Below are positions 1 through 9,621 of a stretch of DNA of 64,000 nt, in pieces. The notes below the pieces were generated by a model that saw nothing but the letters and a program-made list of their open reading frames with translations, was not told the origin of the DNA and did not search any database. The stretch's first letter is position 1, and the number at the start of each line of letters is the position of its first letter. The position numbers and the translations under genes were made by a program. The DNA comes from Talinum fruticosum (Eukaryota; Streptophyta; Magnoliopsida; Caryophyllales; Talinaceae). The DNA lies in assembly GCA_021018815.1 (NCBI GenBank), contig JAITYX010000129.1, positions 496,001-560,000 of the forward strand. The letters are read 5' to 3'.

Positions 1-325
1 TGCTTGTCTAATTAGTGGCATAATTAGGTCTGTGTTCTGAAGAGTCTAATTATACTTAGTGTGGTGATAGTCTGTATCACTAAGTGTGATTAGTGCCCTA
101 GTTTTATCCTTGGTGGTGATATCCGTATCCTTGGATAGTTATAGTTTATCTTGTCATTGTCCTATCGGTGTTGGTTACCTTGCTATTCATCTCCTCACGA
201 GTGATTAGCTTAATCCTCGTTGTTTACTATTTCATGGGTCACTTCTAAGCCCATTCCGAGTCTCTCGAATTACATTTGGCGCACTCTGTTTTCGGGATCG
301 GTGTAGCCTTGCGTTTTGGCACATC
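1..325 (+). repeat. 3' part of a family B LTR (cut by window start)
   Basis: This stretch matches the last third of the complete B LTRs at 4911-5912 and 25408-26472, including the hairpin block and the terminal 'tagccttgcgttttggcacatc'. It ends CATC followed directly by reverse transcriptase coding sequence. Either a separate B insertion sits inside the RT of B1, or a deletion joined a 5' LTR to the RT. Its TATA region lies outside the window. Confidence 0.85.
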
Positions 326-1075
326 GGATGAGCTACATGGTTCTAAGGTCTTCTCTAAGATTGACCTCGAAGTGGATATTATCAAATCGAGAATCGGAGA
401 AGGGGATGAATGGTAAACTGCTTTGAAGACCAAGGGAGGTTTATATGAGTGGCTTGTTATGCCTTTTGGTCCGACCAATGCTCCAAGCACATTCATGCGA
501 CTCATGAATCAAATTTTTAGACCATTCATCGGGAAATTCGTTGTGGTCTATTTTGATGACATTCGATCTACGATCGAGAATGAGAGGGAGCATTCTGACC
601 ACCTCGGACAGATTGTCCAACTGCTAGGGAGAGAAAAACTGTACGGGAATCGAAGAAATGCTCATTGTTTAGCTCAAAAATCGCATTTCCGGGTTATGTT
701 GTTTCAGCTGAGGGAGTAAAGGTAGATGAGAGTAAGATTGAGGCTATCCTATCTTGGTCTACTCCTAAAAGCATACACGATGTTCGGAGCTTTCATGGGC
801 TTGCATCTTTCTATAGGAGGTTTATCAAAGACTTCAGCACTATCATCGCCCCTATGATTGAGGTGCTCGAAGTAGTTCTTTTGTTTAGACACCTCAGGCT
901 CAGAAATCTTTTGAAGCTATCAAGGTAAAGCCGACCCGGGCTCCTGTCCTAGCCCTACCCGGTTTCGAAAAGGTTTTTGAAGTTGAGTGTGACGCCTCGG
1001 GTGTAGGCATTGGTGGGATTCTCACTCAAGAGGGTCGTCCCATTGCTTATTTCAGTGAGAAGCTGTGTGATATCA
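326..1075 (+). pseudogene. B1 pol relic: reverse transcriptase to start of RNase H
   Basis: Degenerate Ty3/gypsy reverse transcriptase in plus orientation. Recognisable blocks are [14 protein letters not shown] near 326-375, [17 protein letters not shown] near 445-495, and the catalytic YFDD box near 550-562. After these come the thumb/connection block ([19 protein letters not shown] near 786-845) and the RNase H start ([12 protein letters not shown] near 982-1020). Frameshifts and stops break it (for example TGGTAAACTG at 412-421 where intact copies read TGGAAAACTG), so it cannot make an active enzyme. The family copies RNA into DNA in the cytoplasmic particle. The coding sequence is interrupted at 1075 by a solo LTR and resumes at 2126. 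Confidence 0.85.
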
Positions 1076-2125
1076 TGATGTATAGTGGGGCGGAAGCAAA
1101 AACAAATTGGAAAACCTCAAGAAGTGCAGCAGGGCAGAATAGGGCCTGATTGCGCAGTCTTGGGAGATCGGGTGAAAGGAGGGGTAAAAGTGCTTGGTTT
1201 TGGCTGACATTTGGTGGGGAGGTAGGCAACTGATAAAGGAAGGTTGTGACCAAATTTCGTAATTTTTGGTAAAGGGGAACTCCCTGAACAAATAGCCGAA
1301 GTTGATGTAACCTGCTGGATGAACGAGAATGATACCCTTTGTTTGGTTTTGATGTGGAGGATGGACGGTTTCTTGGATGCGGCTGAAATTTGGAGGAATG
1401 GAAGTAGATGGACTGGAAAGAAGGTGTGTTAAAATTTGGAGAAAAATGGCTAAGTAGTTTGTGAGTTATGGGATGGCAAAGTGAGGGATAGTACCAAGGC
1501 TCGGCTCGGATAGAGCAACACCACCGAGTGAACGAAGGGGCGCTCCTAAGCGATCCGCATACAGCAACACCACCAGGACTTAAGAGACTCAAAGGACACC
1601 ACCGTGAGGCCAAGCATGGATACAGCTTTGAGGATTCAAAAACGAGCAATCCAGCTCAAGAGTGTTAACTCAAATATATTCATCAAAAGGTGTGTTTACA
1701 ATGAGCATGAGAGCTGAATATATAATGCCTCATATTGGCATTGTACATAACCCAAACCAAGCTGAAAAATAATGCAAAATGTTTATCAAAAACTAACAAG
1801 ATTCTTTTCCTCTCCTTCAAGCTACTCTAAGTTCATTTCTAGCCAAGCATTGTCAAATTGGGAACATGTGGCTACGGTGGCTTTTCCCTTTGCCAAGCCA
1901 CTAACAACCTCCTTCCACCTTAGAAAATGCTTCTAGAAGATGTTGCACCAACTATCCTTGATGCCCTTGTTTCGGACTAAGCTTGAGGTAGAGAAATATG
2001 GACCGATTTACTTGTTTTATTTATGCACAAGCGGTAGCACCCTTGGACTTAACACATGTGGACCTCATTACATACCATGGATGACACTAGGCTTTGGATT
2101 CCAGCCCACTAGCAACTCTCCATCA
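1076..2125 (-). repeat. Solo LTR (A-like), reverse orientation
   Basis: It begins TGATGTATAGTGGGG and ends CTCTCCATCA, the reverse complement of a TGATGGAGAG...CACTATACATCA LTR. It is flanked by TATCA (1071-1075) and TACCA (2126-2130), a 5-bp TSD with one mismatch. Removing it restores RNase H coding between GTGTGATA and CCAAGCGAAGATAC. It has no internal region, so it is the usual product of LTR-LTR recombination. Confidence 0.85.
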
Positions 2126-3502
2126 TACCAAGCGAAGATACTCTACCTACGACAAGGAATTCTATGCCATCATTCGATCATTAGAGTATTGGAATCATTA
2201 CTTGGTGGCTCAAGAATTCATTCTCGCACTTAGATCATGAAGCCCTCAAGTACATTTAGGGCCAACATAAGTTTAACCTGCGGCATGCGAAATGGGTTGA
2301 GTACCTTCGGACCTTTCATTTTTCAATCAAACACAAATCGGGACAACTTAACAAGGGCGCAGATGCTCTGTCCGAAGGTATCTACTGTTGTTTCAGTTAG
2401 AAACTTGTGTCTTCGGGTTTGAACATTTGAAGAGTCTATATACGGATGACAAAGAATTTGGAACCCTATACCAAGAGTGCCAAACGCGACCCAAGGGTGA
2501 ATTCCAAATACAAGGAGGATACTTATTCAAGGGTATTAGATTGTGTGTGCCTAGTTGTGGCACAAGAGAGCTTATTATAAGAGAAGTCCATTCTAGAGGA
2601 CTTGCTGGCCATTTCGGAGAGAAAAAGACAACTCGGATGCTCAAGGAGCATTATTTCCGGCCAAGCATGGACAAAGATGTTCAAGACATTATCGGGAGAT
2701 GTGTTGTATGCCAAGAGACATTCCCCGCCTCAAGGACTTGACACTCCATTACCTATCCCAACTCAGCCCTGGGTGGATGTAAGTCTAGACTTCGTTCGGG
2801 TCTACCCGGACTCGAAAGGGAAGGATTCTATTCTGGTCGTTGTTGATCGATTTTCTAAGATGGCTCACTTTATTGCCTGCAACAAAACCAATGATGCTAC
2901 ACTCGGTTGCTGACCTATACTTTAGGGAAGTGGTAAGGCTGCATGGGATCCCAAGGACAATGGTCTTAGATAGAGATGCAAAGTTTCTAAGTCATTTCGC
3001 TTGACCCTTTGGAAGAAATTGGGAACTTAAACTACAGGACCACTTGCCATCCTCGGACGGATGGTCGGATCGAGGTTACAAACGAAGTTTGGGAGTATTG
3101 CTCGTAACGCTAATCAAATCGAATACTAAGGCGTGGGAACAACTTCTTCCACATCCCGAGTTTGCTTACAATCACACGCCAAACAAGACTACCAATGTTT
3201 CGCCCTTCAAGATTGTTTATGGTGTGGAACCTCTGTCACCGCTTGATCCGACCCCAAGAGTTTTTGATGGAAAGCCTCATACCGATGCTTGTGGAAAGAG
3301 CTGCTCGGATTCAGGACTTGCATGCGAAAGTCGAGCCAGAATTGAGCAAGCTAATCTGAGTTACAAGGCTAACAAAACCGCAGAAGGGTGATTTTTCAAC
3401 CAGGAGATCTCGTTTAGATCCACCCGAGGAAGGAGTGCTTTCCTTCCAAGCGCAAGTCTAAGTTGATGCCAAGGGCAGATGGACCATTTGAAGTACTTGA
3501 GA
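2126..3502 (+). pseudogene. B1 pol relic: RNase H end and integrase
   Basis: It continues B1 pol. The RNase H end (YDKEFYAIIRSLEYWNHY-like, near 2145-2215) is followed by the RNaseH-IN linker (LETCVFGFEHLKSLY near 2392-2440). The integrase zinc domain comes next, with histidines in [13 protein letters not shown] (2581-2625) and cysteines in RCVVCQ (2697-2715). The integrase core has [17 protein letters not shown] near 2824-2875, a degraded RDAKFLSHF block near 2974-3000, and NKTTNVSPFKIVYG near 3184-3222. Several frameshifts disable it. A solo LTR interrupts the coding at 3502, just after KGRWTI-like sequence. Confidence 0.85.
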
Positions 3503-4763
3503 TGATGTGTAGTGGGAGCGGAAGCAAAAGAAGAAGGAAAAACCCAAGAAAATGCAACAGGACAGAATAGGGTCCGCAGGTGCGGGTCCAGGGAAAAGGG
3601 TGAAAGGAGGGTCAAATGTTCTTGGTTTTGGCTAAAAATTGGAGGGAAGGTTATTTGGGATGTTAGGAAGGGCTGGTCAAAAATGGGAAGCATCCAAGGT
3701 CGGGATCACCTTGAACCAAAGCCAAACAGAAAGTCACGCTGGGCGGCTGTCCAGGATGAGGTCCTTTGTTTGTTTTTGGTGCCGAGGACGGGATACTTCT
3801 TGGATTGAGCTGAAATTTGGTGGAACTGGACTCAACCCGTGTAGGATGGTGTGGGTGAAATTTGGGGATGAAAGGATTTGTGGATTGGGAGATATGGGTT
3901 GATGAAGTCGCTGGATAGTTCCCGGGTTCTGGCCTGGATACGAAACACCACCAAGCTGAACCGAGGGGCACCTTGCAATCTATCCGGATACAGAAACACC
4001 ACCGGGGATTGTAAGGACTCAAAGGACACCACCAAGCTTGCCAAGGCTCGGATACAGCAGTGAGAATTCAAGGGGTTGAGAAATCCATCTCAAAAGAGCA
4101 AAGCTCAAAATTCATATATTCATCAAGTCTTATTTTTACATAGCTAACTAGCTGAATATATAATGCCTCATAATGGCATTTACAAAGCTGAAACTAAGCT
4201 GGAAAATAAAGTAAAAAGATAATAAAACTAACAAGATTCTTTCCCCTCCTCCAAGTTAAGCTAGAGTGAATTCTAACCAAGTATTCCAAAATTGGGAACA
4301 TGTGGTTGTGGCTTGTTTTCCCCTTTCCCAAGCTTTTCAATCCTTGATGCTTCTAGGCCTCTTTGTCATCCTTTCCTTGTTGCTCTATTCCCGGCCAAGG
4401 TCTCTTCACATGTAAATATGGACCGACCGTATTTAAGCACCATTTTATTTATGTACTTAAAAGCATCAAAATGGCAATGCTCCACTGGTTTAACTTGACT
4501 GATTTCACCTTGCGCTAACATGGAGGATTGTGATGGCTAGCTTTGGCTAGCTTTGTTTCTGATTTCCTAACCTTCTTGGCTCTTTGGACAAGCTTTTATT
4601 TATGAACATTAAGTCATCAAATGTCACACTTCCGGCCCTTTATCCTCCGGGATCAAAAATGATTAAGACAAATTCAAGTAACTTCGGTTGATCCTTAAGC
4701 ATGCTTGGCCTTTTAGGAAGTATATCTTTCAGCTCATATTCCAAGGTAGTCCACTTTCCATCA
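3503..4763 (-). repeat. Solo LTR of family A, reverse orientation
   Basis: It runs TGATGTGTAGTGGGAGCGGAAGC...CCACTTTCCATCA, 1261 bp. A perfect 5-bp TSD TGAGA lies at 3498-3502 and 4764-4768. The full LTR is present with no internal sequence. The reverse-complement TATA (TTATAATGCC region near 4155-4170) and leader hairpins near 3940-4065 are preserved. It disrupts the integrase C-terminus of B1. Confidence 0.93.
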
Positions 4764-4910
4764 TGAGAGAATCAATGACAATGCTTATAAGGTGAATTTA
4801 CTAGGAGAATACAATGTCTCGGCTACTTTCAACGTTGCTGATTTATCTCCTTACTTGGAAGATAATTCGCTCGAGAATTTGAGGGCAAATTCTTTTCAAG
4901 CTGGGGAGGA
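4764..4910 (+). pseudogene. B1 integrase C-terminal tail and purine tract
   Basis: It encodes the end of the polyprotein: ERIN-NAYKVNL-GEYNVSATFNVADLSPYL near 4768-4860, then ENLRANSFQAGEDDG reading straight through the purine tract GGGGAGGA (4903-4910) into the LTR. The open frame continues in the LTR to about 5001. An integrase end that continues into the 3' LTR is a known trait of CRM-clade chromoviruses; the assignment here is by eye. Confidence 0.85.
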
Positions 4911-4973
4911 TGATGGGGAGGACACCACAAACCCAACCCCAACTAATACCGAGAGCCAGCCAAACCGATTGAT

Positions 4974-4993
4974 AATTCCGAGTCCTCGGAATT
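4974..4993. promoter_or_regulatory. U3 palindrome AATTCCGAG-TC-CTCGGAATT
   Basis: A perfect 9-bp inverted repeat with a 2-base spacer lies 63 bp inside U3 of the B LTR, about 490 bp upstream of the TATA box. Related CCGAGTCCTCGG motifs recur elsewhere in B and F LTRs (for example near 60481-60494, 60657-60670, 25470-25485). It could be a factor-binding site or a cruciform; no function is shown. Confidence 0.5.
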
Positions 4994-5481
4994 CACTATA
5001 GAACCCTCGAAACCATTGCTTGGGTCTTCGTGTATAACGCGAGCATCAAGGGAGTTTTGGTCACACTCGGAAATACTTGTCTGTCTCCTCGGACAGGAGT
5101 AAGGGAGTCGACAAGTCGAACTATTCGGAGGAAAATAAGATAAGAGATCTTTTCTCGAGTCCTCGGTTTGAGCTTAGATATACCGTGATCTACTTGATCA
5201 TCATCTAGTCGTCTTCAGCAGAGCCGAAAAGGAAAGTTAAGGATCGGAAAGCAAAAGAACTTGGTGACAACGATTGTAGCTGTCACTGGACTCGAACCGT
5301 ACTACTTTGTACTACCGATTCTATGGTCCCCCTCCTTTTCTGCTGTCCCTTTTCTGCTGTATTTATTTACCTTTTGTCCTTGTTTTTTGTCCTTTTATTT
5401 TGCTGAAAACATCACAACCATTGATTGTAAAAGGGGATTTATAACCCTTAGATTAGAGTGATGTAACCTAGCTAAGAGGCC

Positions 5482-5491
5482 TATAAATATA
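5482..5491 (+). promoter_or_regulatory. TATA box of the family B LTR promoter
   Basis: TATAAATATA sits in the context GAGGCCTATAAATATACATGGGCTCTCTC. The same context recurs at about 26038-26047, at 61022-61031, and on the reverse strand at 14477-14486. It would start retroelement RNA, making the downstream hairpins part of the 5' leader. Confidence 0.75.
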
Positions 5492-5593
5492 CATGGGCTC
5501 TCTCTTTGTAAAGGATGATGATTTTAATATTGGCTATATGCTAAGTAAAGTTGAGCTGTGCTCCTTTCAACTCCAAAATTCTCTTTTGCTTAT

Positions 5594-5721
5594 CTAATTA
5601 GTGGCATAATTAGGCTGTGTTCTGAAGAGTCCGATTATACTTAGTGTGGTGATAGCTGTATCACTAAGTGTGATTAGTACCCTAGTTTTATCCTTGGTGG
5701 TGATATCCGTATCCTTGGATA
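5594..5721 (+). promoter_or_regulatory. Leader hairpin cluster in family B LTR
   Basis: There are three inverted repeats in a row. H1 is CTAATTA (5594-5600), loop GTGGCA, TAATTAG (5607-5613). H2 is ACTTAGTG (5639-5646), loop TGGTGATAGCTGTAT, CACTAAGT (5662-5669). H3 is TATCCTTGG (5689-5697), loop TGGTGATATCCGTAT, CCTTGGATA (5713-5721), with two T-T mismatches in the stem. The loops match those in unrelated LTR families while the stems differ (see findings). The cluster lies about 100-230 bp after the TATA box, so it should be in the transcript leader. Confidence 0.7.
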
Positions 5722-5912
5722 GTTCTAGTTTATCTTGTTCTTATCCTATCCATACTGATTACCTTGCTAATCATCTCCTCACGAGTGTTTAGCTTAGTCC
5801 TTGTTATTTACTTGTTCCATTGGTCATTTCTAAGTCCGTTTCGAGTCTCTCGTAATTGCATTTGGCGCACTCTGTTTGCGGGATCGGTGTAGCCTTGCAT
5901 TTTGGCACATCA

Positions 5913-5936
5913 CAAACTTTCCTTACAAGGGGAGAA
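5913..5936 (+). other. Purine tract of an upstream C-type element
   Basis: CAAACTTTCCTTACAAGGGGAGAA immediately precedes an LTR starting TGATGGAGATTCC. It matches the purine tracts before the C LTRs at 47084 and 59953. It is the last scrap of the internal region of the element into which B1 inserted. Confidence 0.75.
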
Positions 5937-6883
5937 TGATGGAGATTCCTATGCAAGCCGAAATACCAAGAGCCATGGACTATTGACAATGTTACGAGAG
6001 GAACTAAACTTGCATGGAGATCAACTTTGGGCTCATAAGACTACTATTCTGGTCCGACATATGCAAGCTGAACTAGAGCTTGAAGAGTGGTGAAGATTGT
6101 CCTTTTGTGACAATTTATACATAAATAATTTGTGCTTAGGAGCTGAGGCAAAAACAAGCACTAAAGGAGGTCCAAAACACCTAACAGCCTAAACCGGGCA
6201 TTTTAGGTGCAATCTGTCCGGTTAACTTCAATAACCGAAAGGTCCGTACTCGGGTCATCCAAGTGAGTCATCAAAGTGAAGAAAGAATTGCTAACGTGAA
6301 GAAGGTTCTAGAGAAGTCAAGGAGCACTACCTTTAGTTGGAAGAATCATGTGTTGGACCAACCATAATCAAGCTTGTATAAGGGGAAAACAAATGCTTAG
6401 CTGGAATTCACTATTCATTTCAGGCCACATGTTCCCAAAACTAGCTTGGAGAAGGGGTTAGCTATAGTGTAATCTTGGCCTTTGATCTTGTAAAAACACT
6501 CTTAGCCTTTAGATTATACTTAGCTTTAATATTTTGAGCATTACAAATATCCTATGTATTTTGCTATGTAAAAACAACTTTGATATTGAATGAAAACCGA
6601 GCAAGTGAATGCTCTTCCCCTTGAATTCTCAATTGCTATATCTAAGCTTGGCATGCATAGTGGTGCTCGATTGAGTCCGAAAGCTCTGGCTAGTGGTGTC
6701 ATCTCGTATCCAGCTTTAGCCTTTTGGTGCCTCAAGATTCTTATGGTGGCGTTACTCGTATCCAAAAGGAACTTGGTTCTATCTTTGTCAAATATATCAT
6801 TTTAGCACTCATTCATCCCATATCTCTTCTCATCCTTCACAAACTTCCCTTCAACCTTCGGCTTCTTTCTTAGCTATACATCA
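5937..6883 (+). repeat. C-type LTR with a purine tract on its left and gag on its right
   Basis: 947 bp, TGATGGAGATTCC...AGCTATACATCA. It is clearly homologous along its length to the C LTR at 47084, for example in the blocks near 6060-6115 and 6220-6280. A reverse-complementary TATA-like region and a degraded leader hairpin (CTAAGCTTGGCATGCATAG near 6641-6659) are visible. It is 3' LTR-like on its left side and 5' LTR-like on its right side. No initiator-Met primer site follows it; GATCAGAGC-type sequence is missing between 6884 and 6930. Confidence 0.8.
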
Positions 6884-6930
6884 CTTAGCTACAAAATAAC
6901 CAAAAACCCTCAAAAATCCCGGTTCACAAA

Positions 6931-8040
6931 ATGACTGCTAGCATGACTTTGGAAGAAAGATTTGAGATGCTAATGAAGGAAACAAATGAGCGTCGCAACC
7001 AGAATGAGTACCTCTGAAAGCAACTTGGAAAATCCATGAGGGATTAGTGTGACCAACTAAGGAGCACATCTCCTCTTTCTCGGCATATCCTTAGCTCCAA
7101 CGAAGAGAATGAAGCCGATTATTCGTTTGCTTCTTGGGATGATCCTAGTGAGAGGAGATCAAGAAGAGGCTTTGGGCGCACAAAACACCATTCCCATGAC
7201 TTCAAGGTGGAAATTCTGGAGTTTGAAGGCCACCTAAACCTGGATGAGTTCTTAGATTGGCTAAGGACCATGGAAAGAATATTTGATTACAATGATGTGC
7301 CCAAAGAGAAGAAAGTCAAGCTTGTTGTTGTCAAGCTTAGAGGCTTTGCCTTAACATGGTGGGAGAACTTAGTGCACAAACGGGTGAGGGAAAGAAAGGC
7401 CAAAATCTGTAGTTGGGAGAAGATGAGGTCAAAACTCAAGGCTCGTTTCTTGGCCCTAACCTACATCCAAGATAGTTATTCCCAACTACATAATCTACAA
7501 TAAGGAAGTATGAGTGTGGAAGAGTACACTCGTGAGTTTGAGAGGTTGCTCAATAAGTGTGACATTCAAGAGAACAAGGACCAAACAATAGTGAGGTATC
7601 TCGGAGGCCTAGATGCAAAGTATGCTCAAGCAGTGAAATTGGAACAATTCTCCACTTTTGATGAGGTGTGTCACTTAGCACACAAAGTTGAGCAATAAAG
7701 GAAGCACCGTTTTGTCAAGAAGGAAATGCCCAAACCTTTCCCATAAAAGAACCCACCCTTTTACAAGGGGAGTTCCCAACCAACCCCACAAAAGAACCCT
7801 AGCTCCACAAAACAGCCTATGACCCCATCCATCCCAAATCTGCCCAAACCCGCACCAAACTCCAACAACCCACGGAGGTGCTTCAAGTGTCATGGCCTAG
7901 GACACATTGCTTCGGACTTCCCCAACAGAAGGGTAGTGACTTTGGTAGAATTTCAAGAGCATTCAATAGAAGAAGATGAAACCGAGAAAGGGCTCTACCT
8001 ACTCGGATGAAATGGAGGAAGTAGTAGAGAAGCAGATGAA
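6931..8040 (+). pseudogene. E1 gag relic (capsid and zinc knuckle)
   Basis: It starts at ATG 6931 (MTASMTLEERFEMLMKE), and the frame is broken by TGA at 7016. The retrotransposon gag domain is clear: EFEGHLNLDEFLDWLRTMER near 7220-7280, ALTWWENL near 7345-7370, ARFLALTYIQDSYSQLHNLQ near 7441-7500, a stop at 7501, then MSVEEYTREFERLL near 7510. The zinc knuckle lies near 7876-7935 and reads C-F-K-C-H-G-L-G-H-I-A-S-D-F, so the last cysteine of CX2CX4HX4C is replaced by phenylalanine. Gag forms the particle and binds RNA. The start was chosen because D1 begins with the same MSASMTLEE motif. Confidence 0.85.
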
Positions 8041-8646
8041 GGAGAACTCTTGGTCATAAGAAGAACTTTGAGCGGGTTCAAAAAGTCCAAAGAGGAGCAG
8101 CGTGAAAACATTTTTCACACTAGAGGCACGGTGGCAAGGTAAGGTTTTCTCTATTATTGTGGACGGTGGAAGTTGTACAAATGTAGCCGCTTCGACCATG
8201 GTGGAGAAGCTTGGACTTGTTGCTTCGGTTCATCCTCATCCTTACAATATTCAATGGCTAAACCAAGGTAAAGGCCTTCAAGTCAATTCTAGATGTCTCA
8301 TTTCATTTAGTATTGGCAAGAATTATCATGATGAGTTGTGGTGTGATATTATTCCTATGGATGCTTGTCACTTGTTGCTTGGGAGACCTTGGCTTTTTTA
8401 TAGGAGAGTTATGCATGATGGATTCATGAACACTTATACTTTCACCAAGGATGGGAAAGAGATCACCCTAGCTCTTCTATCCCCAAGCCAACTCACAAAA
8501 ACCACAAAAGACCCCAATCCAAACCAACCTCCTTCTTACTTTGGGAGAATCATTCCTCAAAGCAAAACAACATGAGTTTCTACCCATGCAAGATCCTACT
8601 ATCCCTAAATGAACCAGAAAACCCTCCCCAAAACCTACATCCTTTA
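8041..8646 (+). pseudogene. E1 aspartic protease relic, cut by B2
   Basis: A retropepsin-like domain of the Ty3/gypsy type. The readable frame 8102-8575 includes SIIVDGGSCTNVAAS (active-site region DGG near 8160-8170), HPHPYNIQWLNQGKGLQVNS, and DACHLLLGRPWLF near 8355-8400. The gag-PR junction upstream has a frameshift near 8130-8145. The coding is interrupted at 8646 by B2, and the element continues at 15057. The enzyme would cut the gag-pol polyprotein. The sequence after 8575 is spacer with no clear domain. Confidence 0.8.
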
Positions 8647-9621
8647 TGATGTGCCAAAACGCAAGGCTACACCGATCCCGAAAACGAGTGCGCCAAATGT
8701 AATTCGAGAGACTCGGAATGGGCTTAGAAGTGACCAATGAAACAGTAAACAACGAGGATTAAGCTAATCACTCGTGAGGAGATGATTAGCAAGGTAACCA
8801 TCTTTGATAGGATAAGAACAAGATAAACTAGAACTATCTAAGGATACGAGATATCACCACCAAGGATAAAAACTAGGGCACTAATCACACTTAGTGATAC
8901 AGCTATCACCACACTAAGTATAATCGGACTCTTCAGAACACAGCCTAATTATGCCACTAATTAGACAAGCAAAAGAGAATTTTGGGGTTGAAAGGAGCAC
9001 TCGCTCAACTTTACTTAGCATATAGCCAATATCAAAATCATCATCCTTTACAAAGAGAGAGCCTTATAGGCCTCTTAGTTAGGGTACATCACTCTAATCT
9101 AAGGGTTATAAATCCCTTTTACAATCAATGGTTGTGATGTATTCAACAAAATAAAAGGATAAAAACAAAGACAAAAGGTAAATAATTACGAGTAGAAAAG
9201 GACGGCAGAAAGGAGGGGGACCACAGAATCGGTAGTACAAAGTAGTACGATTCCGAGTCCAGTGACCAAATTCTTTTGCTTTCGATCCTTAACTTTCCTT
9301 TTCTGGCTCTGCTCAAGATACCTAGATTATGATCAAGTAGTCTAAGCTCGAAACCGAGGACTCGAAAAAGATCCCTTGGCTTATTTTCCTCCGAATATTT
9401 CGACTTGTCGACTCCCTTACTCCTGTCTTACTCCTGTCCGAGGAGACAGGACAAGTATTTCCGAGTGTGGCCAAAACTCCCTTGATGCTGCGTTATCAAC
9501 GAAGACACAACAATGGTTTACGAGGGTTCCGTAATGAAGTCGAGAGGACTTAGAATTATCACTCGGTTCCGGCGGCTCTCGGTCTTAGTTGGAGTGCAGG
9601 TTTGTGGTGTCCTCCCCATCA
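8647..9621 (-). repeat. 3' LTR of B2
   Basis: 975 bp, ending CTCCCCATCA at 9621. Compared with the 5' partner it lacks about 11-12 bp carrying the TATA core (AGAGAGAGCCTTATAGGCC near 9056-9075 against a TATATTTATAGGCC form at 14476-14490). The leader hairpin inverted repeats near 8850-8965 are kept. Confidence 0.9.

Larger units (their letters stand above)
4911..5912 (+). repeat. 3' LTR of element B1 (family B)
   Basis: 1002 bp, TGATGGGGAGGACACC...TTGGCACATCA, directly after the purine tract. U3 carries a long inverted repeat at 4974-4993. The TATA box lies at 5482-5491 and three leader hairpins span 5594-5721. The 5' partner LTR lies outside the window, so the TSD cannot be checked. The right flank CAAACTTTCC is the end of a C-type internal region. 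Confidence 0.92.

Noticed and set aside
5594..5721. CRISPR-like or satellite array from the recurring GGTGGTG...GTATCC motif
   Set aside because: There are only three or four units per LTR, with unequal spacing and varying stems; they are LTR-internal hairpins, not a direct-repeat array.
8576..8646. Extra domain between E1 protease and the B2 insertion
   Set aside because: The stretch is short, low in information and matches only the usual variable PR-RT spacer.
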